Source: CAZEVY01 sp964515555
Lineage (GTDB): Bacteria; Acidobacteriota; Terriglobia; Bryobacterales; Bryobacteraceae
NCBI GenBank assembly: GCA_964515555.1
Contig: CAZEVY010000004.1
Span: 59,068-123,067 of the forward strand
Direction of reading: 5' to 3'
DNA length: 64,000 nucleotides
How positions within the stretch are numbered: position 1 is the stretch's first letter; each line of letters begins with the position of its first letter. Both the position numbers and the translations under genes were made by a program. The notes beneath the pieces were generated by a model. The model worked only from the letters and a program-made list of their open reading frames with translations. It searched no databases and was not told the DNA's origin. Positions 34,560-43,126 of the stretch are shown in pieces.

Positions 34560-34588
34560 ACTTTACACTACGAAGTACTCTATGTCAA
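34560..34588 (-). promoter_or_regulatory. promoter TTGACA-N17-TAAAGT with inverted repeat TACTT-N9-AAGTG
   Basis: On the minus strand, -35 TTGACA (34588 to 34583), 17-bp spacer, -10 TAAAGT (34565 to 34560). The spacer core AGAGTACTT and the TACTT-N9-AAGTR inverted repeat match those at 12111-12140. The -35 box overlaps the end of queA. The leader is about 50 nt. Confidence 0.75.
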
Positions 34589-35602
34589 CAGCAGGCCGTC
34601 GCCGATGAGCATGCAGTCGCCGTAAGAGTAGAAGCGATACTCCGACTCCACCGCGTGACGATACGCCTCCAGCGCGAGGTCGCGCCCCGCCAAGGCGCAC
34701 ACGAGAACCAGCAGGCTCGACCGCGGCAGGTGAAAGTTGGTGAGCATCGCATCGGTGAGGCGGAAATCGAAGCCGGGGCGGATGAAGATATCGGTGTCGC
34801 CCGACGCGGCGCCGGTGCGCGCATACGTCTCCAGCGCACGGACGCTGGTGGTGCCGACGGCGATGCGGCGGCGCGCGGCGCGGATCAGCGCCAGCGATTC
34901 GCCGGCGATCGAATAGGCCTCGGCGTGCAGCGCCGCGAGGTCGAGATTCTCCTCGCGAATCGGCTGGAAGGTGCCGAGTCCGATGTGCAGCGTGATGGTC
35001 GCCGTCGACGCCCCGGCGGCGCGGCAGGCGTCGAGAATCTCCGGCGTGAAGTGGAGTCCGGCGGTCGGCGCGGCGGCGCTGCCCGGCTCGCGCGCGAAGA
35101 CGGTCTGGTAGCGCTCGCGATCCTGGGCCTCGTCGGCGCGGCGGATGTAGGGAGGCAGGGGAACGTGACCGACGCGCGCGACGGCGTCATGGAAATCGCC
35201 CTCGCAGTCGAAGCGCAGCAGGCGCTCTCCAAATGGTCCGCGCCCGACGACTTCGGCGTTGAGGTCGTCACTGAATTCGATGCGCTCGCCGGTGCGGACC
35301 TTCTTTCCGGGGTGAACGAGGCATTGCCAGGTCTTTTCGCCGGTCGCGCGCAACAGCAACACCTCGACCTCCCCCTGGAAACCGCGGCGATGACCGAAGA
35401 GCCGCGCGGGGATCACGCGCGAGTCGTTGACGACGAGGCAGTCGCCCGGGCGGAGGAGGCTCGGGAGGTCGCGGAAGGCGCGGTCGTCGAATCGGCCGGC
35501 GGCGCGGTCGAGTACGAGCATGCGGGAGGCGGCGCGGTCGGCGAGCGGTTGCTGGGCGATGCGTTCGGGCGGCAGGTGGTAGTCGAACTCGGAGAGAAGC
35601 AC
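34580..35602 (-). CDS. queA: QueA: S-adenosylmethionine:tRNA ribosyltransferase-isomerase
   Basis: 340 residues from GTG 35602, giving the family start (V/M)LLSEFDYHLPPERIAQQPL. Other signature parts are RMLVLDRAAGRFDDRAF, SAAAPTAGLHFTPEIL and GTTSVRALETY, and the C-terminal FHLPRSSLLVLVCALAG. QueA makes epoxyqueuosine in tRNA anticodons (wobble position 34) from preQ1 and SAM. The ORF reaching 35656 has a 5' part without family similarity. The gene is divergent from tsaD, another tRNA-modification gene, with overlapping -10 elements between them (35628-35634). Confidence 0.94.
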   Translation of the reverse strand: MLLSEFDYHLPPERIAQQPLADRAASRMLVLDRAAGRFDDRAFRDLPSLLRPGDCLVVNDSRVIPARLFGHRRGFQGEVEVLLLRATGEKTWQCLVHPGKKVRTGERIEFSDDLNAEVVGRGPFGERLLRFDCEGDFHDAVARVGHVPLPPYIRRADEAQDRERYQTVFAREPGSAAAPTAGLHFTPEILDACRAAGASTATITLHIGLGTFQPIREENLDLAALHAEAYSIAGESLALIRAARRRIAVGTTSVRALETYARTGAASGDTDIFIRPGFDFRLTDAMLTNFHLPRSSLLVLVCALAGRDLALEAYRHAVESEYRFYSYGDCMLIGDGLLLT

Positions 35603-35627
35603 GTGCGGAGACCCTTCAGCCCCGCCA

Positions 35628-35634
35628 TAGAATA
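35628..35634. promoter_or_regulatory. shared -10 elements for divergent queA and tsaD
   Basis: Plus strand TAGAAT (35628-35633) ends 6 nt before the tsaD GTG at 35640. Minus strand TATTCT is the complement of 35629-35634 and lies 26 nt before the queA GTG. Confidence 0.45.
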
Positions 35635-35639
35635 ACAAT

Positions 35640-36707
<1,068 letters not shown>

Positions 36708-36728
36708 AGACGCACTCTAATAAAGACC

Positions 36729-38756
36729 ATGCCCAGCCGCATTCTCGTGGCAGTATTGTGTTCCTGCGCCGTGGCCGGCGCCGCGGTGAAGAGCGTTCAC
36801 GTGGTCGAGCGCACCGACGTGCTCAACGGCCAGCCGATGGGGACCGCGGGTCCCTACGAGCGCATCGTCGCGCGCGTGACCTTCACCGTCGACCCCAAGA
36901 TCCCGGCCAACCGCATCATCTCGGACATCGACCTGGCGCCCCGCAACGACGACGCGCTCGTCGAGTTCACCTCCGATCTCTACGTGCTGAAGCCGCGCGA
37001 TCCGCGCACGGGCAACGGCACGGCGTTGTTCGAGGTGTCGAATCGCGGGCGCAAGGGCATGATCGGCATGTTCAACATGGGCGGCGCGAGTCTCGACCCC
37101 AAGGAAGAGCGCGACTTCGGCGACCGCTTTCTGCTCGAACGCGGATTCACCCTGGTGTGGCTCGGCTGGCAGCACGACGTGCCGCACCAGCCCGAGTTGA
37201 TGCGGCTGCGCGCTCCGGTGGCGACGCAGAACGGCCGCCCGATCGTGGGTGTCGTGCGCGCCGAGTTCGTCCCCGACTCGAAGATCTTCAGCCACTCGCT
37301 CGCCGACCGCAATCACGTCGCCTACGCGGTGGTGAATCCCGACGATCCCGCGGTACGGCTCACTGTGCGCGACCGCTGCGACGCCGAGCGCCGCGTCGTC
37401 CCGCGGGCGCAGTGGAGCTTCGCGCGCTTCGAAAACGGCAAGCCGATCCCGGACCCGACACAGGTCTACATGGCGGCGGGCTTCGAGCCCGGCAAGGTGT
37501 ACGAGATCGTCTACCAGTCGCGCGACCCGGTGCTGGCGGGGCTGGGTCCTGCGGCGATCCGCGACTTCATCTCGTACCTCAAGTACGGAGGCCCGGCAGC
37601 CGACATCTCGGTGCTGGGAGATCAGCGGCGATTCATCCGCCGCGCGATCGGCTTCGGAACATCGCAGAGCGGGCGCTTTCTGCGCACGTTCCTCTACTAC
37701 GGATTCAATCGCGACGAGCGCGACCGGCGCGTCTTCGACGGCGTGTGGTCGCACGTTGCCGGGGCCGGGCGCGGCAGCTTCAACCACCGCTTCGCGCAGC
37801 CCTCGCGCGACGGCCATCCCCACATGAACTGCCAGTATCCGACCGATATTTATCCTTTCTCCGATCTCGCGCAGAAGGACGCGGCCACGGGACTCGATGA
37901 GGGACTGCTCTCGCGCGCCGTGGCCGACAACGTCGCGCCGAAGATCATGTACACGAACAGCTCGTATGAATACTGGGGGCGCGCGGCGTCGCTGGTGCAC
38001 ACTTCCATCGACGGACGGCAGGATTTCGGACTGTCGAAGGACTCGCGAGCGTACCTGTTCGCCGGCGCGCAGCACGGGCCCGGCGCCTTTCCTCCGCAGA
38101 AGGGCAACGGGCAGAATCTGAGTAACGCGAACGACTACCGCTGGCCGATGCGCGCCCTGCTGGCGGCGTTCCAGGAATGGCTGGTGAGCGGCAAGGAGCC
38201 GCCCGCGTCGTCGCATCCGCTGGTGGGTAAGGATCAACTGGTGGCGCCCTCGGCGATGGCGTTCCCGAAGATTCCGGGCGTCGCGCTGCCGGCGCGTCAG
38301 CAGAAGGCGTATCGCGCCGACTACGGCGCCGAACATCGCACCGCGGGCATCGTCACCAGGGAGCCGCCGTCGCTGGGCGCGGCGTTCCCGACGCTGGTGC
38401 CGCAGGTGGACTCCGACGGCAACGAGTCGAGCGGCATCCGGCTGCCGGTGGTCGCCGTGCCGCTGGCGACGATGACGGGGTGGAACCTGCGGCGGCCGGA
38501 ACTCGGCGCGTCGTCGGAGCTGTTCAGCATGGTCGGGTCGACGATTCCATTCGCGAAGTCGGCGGCGGAGCGGAAGAAGGCGGGCGACCCGCGGCCGTCG
38601 ATCGAGGAGCGCTACAAGGGGCGCGCCGATTACCTGGCGAAGTTCGAGTCGGCGGCGCGCGAGCTGGCGCGCACGGGCTACGTGCTCGAAGCCGACGTGC
38701 CGAAAATCGTCGCGCGCGGCGCGGCCATGTGGGACGCCTGGGCGGGTGGACAGTAA
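36729..38756 (+). CDS. secreted alpha/beta hydrolase-domain protein (Abhydrolase_10 family)
   Basis: 675 residues with a signal peptide (SRILVAVLCSCAVAGA). The pattern GTALFEVSNRGRKGM, GDRFLLERGFTLVWLGWQHDVP and AIGFGTSQSGRFLRTFLYYGFN (nucleophile elbow, Ser of GxSxxGR about residue 315) matches this uncharacterised family. Probable carboxylesterase or related hydrolase acting outside the cytoplasm; the natural substrate is unknown. The ATG at 36729 is preceded by CTCTAATAA, 5-7 nt upstream depending on how the -10 is read. The 3' end overlaps the next gene by 11 bp. Confidence 0.85.
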   Translation: MPSRILVAVLCSCAVAGAAVKSVHVVERTDVLNGQPMGTAGPYERIVARVTFTVDPKIPANRIISDIDLAPRNDDALVEFTSDLYVLKPRDPRTGNGTALFEVSNRGRKGMIGMFNMGGASLDPKEERDFGDRFLLERGFTLVWLGWQHDVPHQPELMRLRAPVATQNGRPIVGVVRAEFVPDSKIFSHSLADRNHVAYAVVNPDDPAVRLTVRDRCDAERRVVPRAQWSFARFENGKPIPDPTQVYMAAGFEPGKVYEIVYQSRDPVLAGLGPAAIRDFISYLKYGGPAADISVLGDQRRFIRRAIGFGTSQSGRFLRTFLYYGFNRDERDRRVFDGVWSHVAGAGRGSFNHRFAQPSRDGHPHMNCQYPTDIYPFSDLAQKDAATGLDEGLLSRAVADNVAPKIMYTNSSYEYWGRAASLVHTSIDGRQDFGLSKDSRAYLFAGAQHGPGAFPPQKGNGQNLSNANDYRWPMRALLAAFQEWLVSGKEPPASSHPLVGKDQLVAPSAMAFPKIPGVALPARQQKAYRADYGAEHRTAGIVTREPPSLGAAFPTLVPQVDSDGNESSGIRLPVVAVPLATMTGWNLRRPELGASSELFSMVGSTIPFAKSAAERKKAGDPRPSIEERYKGRADYLAKFESAARELARTGYVLEADVPKIVARGAAMWDAWAGGQ

Positions 38757-39054
38757 GAGCAGCGACCGCGCCATCTGGCGCGCGGTGCGCGCGATCCCCA
38801 AGGGCAAGGTCGCCACATACGGCGACGTGGCGCGGTCGGCGGGCATGCCCCGGGGAGCGCGCCGCGTGGCGGCGGCGTTGCGGTCCGCCCCGCCGGGACT
38901 GCCGTGGCATCGCGTGTTGGGCGCAGGCGGCCGGATTCTGCTGCGCGGCACGTCGGCCTGGGAGCAGCGCTTCCGCCTGGAGGCGGAGGGCGTGCGATTC
39001 GCGGGCAAGCGGGTCGCGATGAAGGAGCATCAGCATGGCCGAAGGAAGAACTGA
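38746..39054 (+). CDS. alkyltransferase-like (ATL) protein of the MGMT family
   Basis: 102 residues. The MGMT DNA-binding helix is clear: IPKGKVATYGDVARSAGMPRGARRVAAALRS. In O6-alkylguanine methyltransferases the active motif is PCHRV; here it reads PWHRVLG, with Cys replaced by Trp. ATL proteins bind alkylated guanine without transferring the alkyl group and hand the lesion to nucleotide excision repair. Start codon GTG 38746 overlaps the end of the upstream hydrolase gene, and its 3' end overlaps the enolase-superfamily gene by 20 bp. Confidence 0.92.
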   Translation: MDSKSSDRAIWRAVRAIPKGKVATYGDVARSAGMPRGARRVAAALRSAPPGLPWHRVLGAGGRILLRGTSAWEQRFRLEAEGVRFAGKRVAMKEHQHGRRKN

Positions 39055-40303
39055 TTTCTCTCGCCGCGGATTCCTGGGCGCGGCGGCGGGCGCATGGCTG
39101 GCGGGATATCGCGAGCTGGCGGCCGCGGAAGCCAAGCGCGTCAAGATCCGCGACGTGCGCACCATGATGATGCAAGGCGCGCGCACCTACACGCTGGTGC
39201 GCATCGATTCGGACGCGGGCGTCTACGGCATCGGCGAGGCCTACGGGAGTCCGGGAGTCGGCGTGCGCGAGCAGATCGACTCACTGAAACCGTGGCTGGT
39301 GGGCAAGGACCCGCTCCAGATCGACACCATCTACACGACGCTGGGGGAACGCTCGCCGAGCCTGAGCGGGACGCGCACCGACGGGTCGGCGCACAACCTG
39401 ATGCGCGCGGCCAGCGGCATCGAGATGGCGCTGTGGGACCTGGCGGGGAAGGTGCTCGGCGTGCCGGTGCACACGCTGCTCGGCGGCAAGTTCCGCGACA
39501 AGGTGCGCGTTTACGACCACGCGGCGCCGCGCGACATGCTCGACAAGGCGTCCTGCCGGGAGTGGGCGGCGAAGGTGAAAGCGAATCCCGCCGGATTCAC
39601 GGCGCACAAGTTCGGGTTCCGGCACACGGACCCGAAGGTCGACAAGGCGCGCGACGCGTCGAATCGCGTGCTGACGACGCGCGAGCTGATCAACATCCGC
39701 CAGGGCTTCGAGAACTGCCGCGAGGCCATCGGCTGGGACCACGACATCATGGTCCACTGCCACTGGGAGTACGATCTCCGGACGTCGATTCAGATCGCCG
39801 AGGCCATCGAGGGCATGAAGCCGATGTGGTTCGAGGATCCGTTGCCGGTGGATTATTCGGAGTCGTGGCGGCGGCTGTGCGCGGCCTCGCGCGTGCCCAT
39901 CTGCATGGGCGAGAACCTGGCGCGGCGGCAGGGATTCAAGGATTTCATCGTCAACGGCGGCTGCGACATTCTGCATCCCGACCTGCGCAACAGCGGCGGT
40001 TTCCTGGAGACCAAGCGCATCGCGGATCTCGCGGACATCTACGGTCTGCCGATGGCGACGCACAATACGGGGAGTCAGCTCAACACGTGGGCGACGGTGC
40101 AATGGGCCGGGTCCATCCGCGATTTCCTGGCCTGCGAGACGGTGACCGGCGCGGGCGGCTGGATGGACGAGGTCCTGGCGCTGGATGGGCCTTACATCGC
40201 CGACGGGTTCCTGCGCCTGACGGAGAAGCCGGGCCTCGGCGTGGACTTGAATCCGGACGTGGTGAAGGGTCGGCTGGCGGCGGGGGAGAAATGGTGGGGG
40301 TGA
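39035..40303 (+). CDS. mandelate racemase/enolase-superfamily protein with Tat signal
   Basis: 422 residues. The start (SRRGFLGAAAGAWLAG) is a twin-arginine signal. The enolase N-terminal domain has AGVYGIGEAYGSPG; the barrel has GIEMALWDLAGKVLGVPVHTLLGGKFRDKVRVYDH, WFEDPLPVDYSESW (second metal ligand Glu), PICMGENLARRQGFKDF (third ligand Glu) and MATHNTGSQLNTWA (His). At the expected first metal ligand (usually Asp) the text reads IMVHCHWEYDL, so His may replace Asp. The enzyme likely acts on a sugar acid in the periplasm, as a dehydratase or epimerase. Confidence 0.9.
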   Translation: MAEGRTDFSRRGFLGAAAGAWLAGYRELAAAEAKRVKIRDVRTMMMQGARTYTLVRIDSDAGVYGIGEAYGSPGVGVREQIDSLKPWLVGKDPLQIDTIYTTLGERSPSLSGTRTDGSAHNLMRAASGIEMALWDLAGKVLGVPVHTLLGGKFRDKVRVYDHAAPRDMLDKASCREWAAKVKANPAGFTAHKFGFRHTDPKVDKARDASNRVLTTRELINIRQGFENCREAIGWDHDIMVHCHWEYDLRTSIQIAEAIEGMKPMWFEDPLPVDYSESWRRLCAASRVPICMGENLARRQGFKDFIVNGGCDILHPDLRNSGGFLETKRIADLADIYGLPMATHNTGSQLNTWATVQWAGSIRDFLACETVTGAGGWMDEVLALDGPYIADGFLRLTEKPGLGVDLNPDVVKGRLAAGEKWWG

Positions 40304-40317
40304 GGGTGACCGCGTGA

Positions 40318-40323
40318 TACGAT
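40318..40323 (+). promoter_or_regulatory. extended -10 promoter element (TG-A-TACGAT)
   Basis: TACGAT at 40318-40323 is preceded by TG one base upstream (extended -10). It lies 16 nt before the ATG of the 74-residue gene; a GAGG ribosome binding site lies in between. Confidence 0.45.
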
Positions 40324-40339
40324 CGAGGCAGAGCGCATC

Positions 40340-40564
40340 ATGGTGACGATCCGGTTTCCCGACAAGAAGACGGAGAAAAAGGCGCTTGCGTTCCTGCTGG
40401 GACGATTCTCGGGCCGGGTTCTCCGGTCCGGCGAGCACCTGGTTCCCCCGGCGGCCGTCGAAGCGCTCGCCGGGCAGGGCATTCCTTTCACCGTAATGGG
40501 CAGAACCACGTATGAGCAGCAAGTGGCGGCGATTCGAGGTACTGCTCCCACTCCGGTTCAATAA
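40340..40564 (+). CDS. uncharacterised 74-residue protein, first of a two-gene pair
   Basis: 74 residues: IRFPDKKTEKKALAFLLGRFSGRVLRSGEHLVPPAAVEALAGQGIPFTVMGRTTYEQ. I recognise the pattern from uncharacterised small proteins in planctomycetes, cyanobacteria and acidobacteria that precede a second small gene, but no function is known. Its stop lies 53 bp inside the downstream gene, in another frame. An extended -10 element and a weak ribosome binding site lie upstream. It could be an antitoxin-like or adaptor partner; that is an inference. Confidence 0.6.
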   Translation: MVTIRFPDKKTEKKALAFLLGRFSGRVLRSGEHLVPPAAVEALAGQGIPFTVMGRTTYEQQVAAIRGTAPTPVQ

Positions 40565-41156
40565 CGGTCGGGACGTACCCGCGGAATGGCTGGCTGATGC
40601 CGTTCTCGAGGTCGTCGGTCACTTTGGCGCGACCAGCTACGAGACTCAGGGAATCGAAGGGCACTGGCGTCACGGCGGGATTACCTACCGTGACGACTTG
40701 GTGCGGCTGATCGTCGATACTCCGGACACGATCGAGAATCGCCGCTGGATGCGAGCGTTCAAGACACGCTGGAAGGACCGCCTCGAACAGATCGAGCTGT
40801 GGATGGTCAGCTATCGAATCGAACTGGAACAGCCCGGAGACCTAAGCGTAGGGCCAGCGCAGCGACTCGAACTCGAACCGCCGCGGGTCCAGGCCGCGCT
40901 CGTTGAGCTGCCGCGCGCAGTCGGCGACGCTCTCGCCGATGGCCTCGATGCGGCGCAGCGGCAGCGTCTGCGGCGTGTAGATCTCCAGCGCGATCCACTT
41001 GCCCGAGAGCGCCTCGCGCTCGGCGAGGGACAGGCGCTCGGGCTCGCGCCCGAGGAACCGCCGGAGGTCGGCGGCGGCGGCCATAAGGAGGGCATTGTAG
41101 CAAAATCGGGCTTGACAGCGGCGCCCGGTAGTGCTAATAAATTAGCAGGAGGGTAA
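40512..41156 (+). CDS. uncharacterised protein, second of a two-gene pair, with a probable spurious C-terminal extension
   Basis: The N-terminal 105 residues (MSSKWRRFEVLLPLRFNNGR, GATSYETQGIEGHWRHGG, RWMRAFKTRWKDRLEQIELWMVSYRIELE) form one conserved unit that I recognise as a stand-alone protein of about 110 residues. The frame then continues for over 100 residues antisense to the gene at 40842-41084. In the next frame a stop (TAA) lies at 40843-40845. So a 1-bp insertion or deletion near 40810-40843 may have removed the normal stop, or the stop was lost. Overlap with the upstream gene is 53 bp. Confidence 0.6.
   Translation: MSSKWRRFEVLLPLRFNNGRDVPAEWLADAVLEVVGHFGATSYETQGIEGHWRHGGITYRDDLVRLIVDTPDTIENRRWMRAFKTRWKDRLEQIELWMVSYRIELEQPGDLSVGPAQRLELEPPRVQAALVELPRAVGDALADGLDAAQRQRLRRVDLQRDPLARERLALGEGQALGLAPEEPPEVGGGGHKEGIVAKSGLTAAPGSANKLAGG
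40842..41084 (-). CDS. conserved hypothetical protein, 80 residues
   Basis: 80 residues: AAAADLRRFLGREPERLSLAEREALSGKWIALEIYTPQTLPLRRIEAIGESVADCARQLNERGLDPRRFEFESL. I recognise the pattern GxWIAxEIYTPxTLPLRxIxAIGESVxDCxRQLxxRGLDPxxFEF from acidobacterial conserved hypotheticals; no function is known. TACAAT (41094-41099, minus strand) lies 9 nt before the ATG. It is convergent with, and antisense to, the tail of the gene at 40512, and divergent to the BlaI-type regulator gene. Confidence 0.72.
   Translation of the reverse strand: MAAAADLRRFLGREPERLSLAEREALSGKWIALEIYTPQTLPLRRIEAIGESVADCARQLNERGLDPRRFEFESLRWPYA
41112..41147 (+). promoter_or_regulatory. canonical promoter with palindromic operator before the BlaI-type repressor gene
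   Basis: -35 TTGACA (41112-41117), 17-bp spacer, -10 TAATAA (41135-41140). A near-perfect palindrome TGCTAAT-AA-ATTAGCA (41132-41147) covers the -10 box. AGGAGG follows at 41147-41152. The layout suits autorepression by the BlaI-type protein encoded next. Confidence 0.8.
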
Positions 41157-41165
41157 AAAACGAGC

Positions 41166-41564
41166 ATGCCGGCCGCGCCCCACGTTCCGCACCTCCACCT
41201 CAGCCGACGCGAGCGCCAGATCATGGACGTGCTCTACCGCCGCGGGCGCGCCTCGGCCTCGGAAATCCACCAGGCGCTGCCGGACCCTCCCAGCTACTCG
41301 GCGGTGCGCGCCCTGCTGCGCATCCTCGAACAGAAGGGCCACATCCGCCACGAGATCGGCGCGCTGCGCTACATCTACACGCCGACCGTCGGCCGCGAGC
41401 GCGCGCGAAAGTCCGCCCTGCGCCACCTGGTGGAGACGTTCTTCGACGGGTCGCACGAGCGCGCCGTGGCGGCGCTGCTGGACGCCTCGGCGGCGGAACT
41501 CTCCCCCGGCGAGCTGGACCGCCTGGCCGAGCGCATCGCGCGGGCCAAGAAAGAAGGAGCGTAA
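41166..41564 (+). CDS. blaI: BlaI/MecI/CopY family transcriptional repressor
   Basis: 132 residues. Winged-helix core: LSRRERQIMDVLYRRGRASASEIHQALP, PPSYSAVRALLRILEQKGHIRHE, then a dimerisation tail (LRHLVETFFDGSHERAVAALLD). BlaI-type repressors hold beta-lactamase, membrane-protease or efflux genes off until the partner metalloprotease cleaves them. The M56 protease gene starts 2 bp downstream, and the palindromic operator sits on the promoter before blaI, so autoregulation of the pair is very likely. Confidence 0.93.
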   Translation: MPAAPHVPHLHLSRRERQIMDVLYRRGRASASEIHQALPDPPSYSAVRALLRILEQKGHIRHEIGALRYIYTPTVGRERARKSALRHLVETFFDGSHERAVAALLDASAAELSPGELDRLAERIARAKKEGA

Positions 41565-41566
41565 TC

Positions 41567-43126
41567 ATGTTTCCGTCATCTCCCGAAAGTTTTCTGGCGT
41601 TGGCCGTGAAGTCGACCATCGTCCTGGCGGCGGCGGGCCTGGCATCGCTGGCCCTGCGCCGCGCCTCGGCCTCGGCGCGACACCTGGTATGGGCGCTCGC
41701 CTTCGCGGGTCTGCTGGCCCTGCCGTTGCTGACCCGCGCTCTGCCCGAGTGGCGTGCGCCGATCGCCGCGGCGATCCCCGAGCCGGCGGCGCCCATCGCA
41801 TCGGCGGCTCAGGCGAACGCGCCCGTCCCCGCATCACCGGCGCGCCCGATTCCCTGGACCTGGATCTGGCTGGCGGGCGCTGCTGTGCCCCTCGGTCGAC
41901 TCGCCGCCGCCCTGGTGCGCCTGGCGCGATTGACGGCGCGCGCGCGGCCCGTATCGGCCGAGGACGGCGTGACCGTGAGCGCCAGCGCCGAGGTCGCCAC
42001 GGCGATGACGTGGGGTGCGCGGCGGCCGGTCATCCTGCTGCCGGAAAACTCGCGCGAGTGGACCGCCGATCGGCTGCGCGTGGTGCTGGCCCACGAGATG
42101 GCGCATGTGCGGCGCCTCGACTGGCTCACCATGATGTTGGCCCGCACGTCGGCGGCGCTCTACTGGTTCCATCCGCTGGCGTGGTTGGCGCTGCGGGAAT
42201 TGCGCAAGGAGAGCGAGCGCGCGGCCGACGACGCCGTGTTGCGCTCGGGCGAGCGCGGCGCGCACTACGCCGAGCATCTGCTGGAGATGGCGCGATCGAT
42301 GGCGTCGCGCCCGGCGCTGGCGGCGGCCGGGATCGCCATGGCGCAGCCCTCGGGACTGGAGTCGCGCCTGGCGGCGCTGCTCGATGCGCGCGTTCGGCGC
42401 CAGGCGTTGACCTCGCGCGCGATGGCGGCGTCGGTGATCGCCGCGGCGCTGGTGCTGCTGCCGCTGGCGGCGGTGACGGCCTGGGCGCAGAGCGACGGCG
42501 TCATCGCGGGAATCGTGTTCGATCCGAGCGGCGGTGCGGTACCGAAGGCGCGAATCACAGTGACGAGCCTCGATTCGCCGCGGACGGAGATCACCCAGAC
42601 CGACGACGCCGGCCAGTACGCGATCAAGGGACTCCCCTACGGGCGCTACGGAATCGAGGTGGCGCGGCCGGGCTTCGCGCGCCTGGAGCGCAAGGACATC
42701 GTATTGCGGCAGGGGCAGGCTTCCCTCTACAACTATGTGCTGGAGCTCGGCAAGGTCGCCGAGACGGTCAGCGTGGTCGCCAAGCGAATCTCGCCGGCAG
42801 TCCCGGCGGCGTCGGCGGCCGGCGGCCCGCGGCGCATCCGCGTCGGCGGCGACGTGCAGGCGACCAAAGTCCTGCGCATGACGCGCCCGTCGTACCCGGA
42901 GCGCGCCAAGCAGCTCGGCATCGAGGGGACGGTACTGATGCGAGCGGTGATCGGCAAGGACGGCTCGCTGCTGAACCTGGAAGTGCTGAACCAGCATGTG
43001 GACGCCGAGCTCTCGAAGGCGGCGCTCGATGCGGTCGGCCAATGGCGCTACCAGCCGACGCTGCTGAACGGCCAGCCGGTCGAGGTGATCACCACGATCA
43101 CGGTGAACTTCCGCCTGGAGGAGTAG
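41567..43126 (+). CDS. M56 (BlaR1/MecR1-type) membrane metallopeptidase fused to carboxypeptidase-regulatory and TonB C-terminal domains
   Basis: 519 residues. Residues about 1-290 form an M56 domain: helices near 15-60 and 98-120, and a zinc site in VVLAHEMAHVRRLDWL (HExxH-type, HEMAH). Residues about 305-400 are a carboxypeptidase-regulatory (Ig-like) fold: GIVFDPSGGAVPKARITV, GQYAIKGLPYGRYGIEV. Residues about 420-519 are a TonB C-terminal domain: TRPSYPERAKQLGIEGTVLMRAVIGKDGSLLNLEVL, ALDAVGQWRYQPTLLNGQPV. The usual penicillin-sensor end is absent. The fusion suggests sensing or force transfer at the envelope combined with repressor cleavage. Confidence 0.9.
   Translation: MFPSSPESFLALAVKSTIVLAAAGLASLALRRASASARHLVWALAFAGLLALPLLTRALPEWRAPIAAAIPEPAAPIASAAQANAPVPASPARPIPWTWIWLAGAAVPLGRLAAALVRLARLTARARPVSAEDGVTVSASAEVATAMTWGARRPVILLPENSREWTADRLRVVLAHEMAHVRRLDWLTMMLARTSAALYWFHPLAWLALRELRKESERAADDAVLRSGERGAHYAEHLLEMARSMASRPALAAAGIAMAQPSGLESRLAALLDARVRRQALTSRAMAASVIAAALVLLPLAAVTAWAQSDGVIAGIVFDPSGGAVPKARITVTSLDSPRTEITQTDDAGQYAIKGLPYGRYGIEVARPGFARLERKDIVLRQGQASLYNYVLELGKVAETVSVVAKRISPAVPAASAAGGPRRIRVGGDVQATKVLRMTRPSYPERAKQLGIEGTVLMRAVIGKDGSLLNLEVLNQHVDAELSKAALDAVGQWRYQPTLLNGQPVEVITTITVNFRLEE

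Noticed and set aside
36717..39008. Antisense open frame of about 763 codons opposite the Abhydrolase_10 and ATL genes
   Set aside because: Same cause; composition is dominated by Arg, Ala and His, with no motif and no ribosome binding site.
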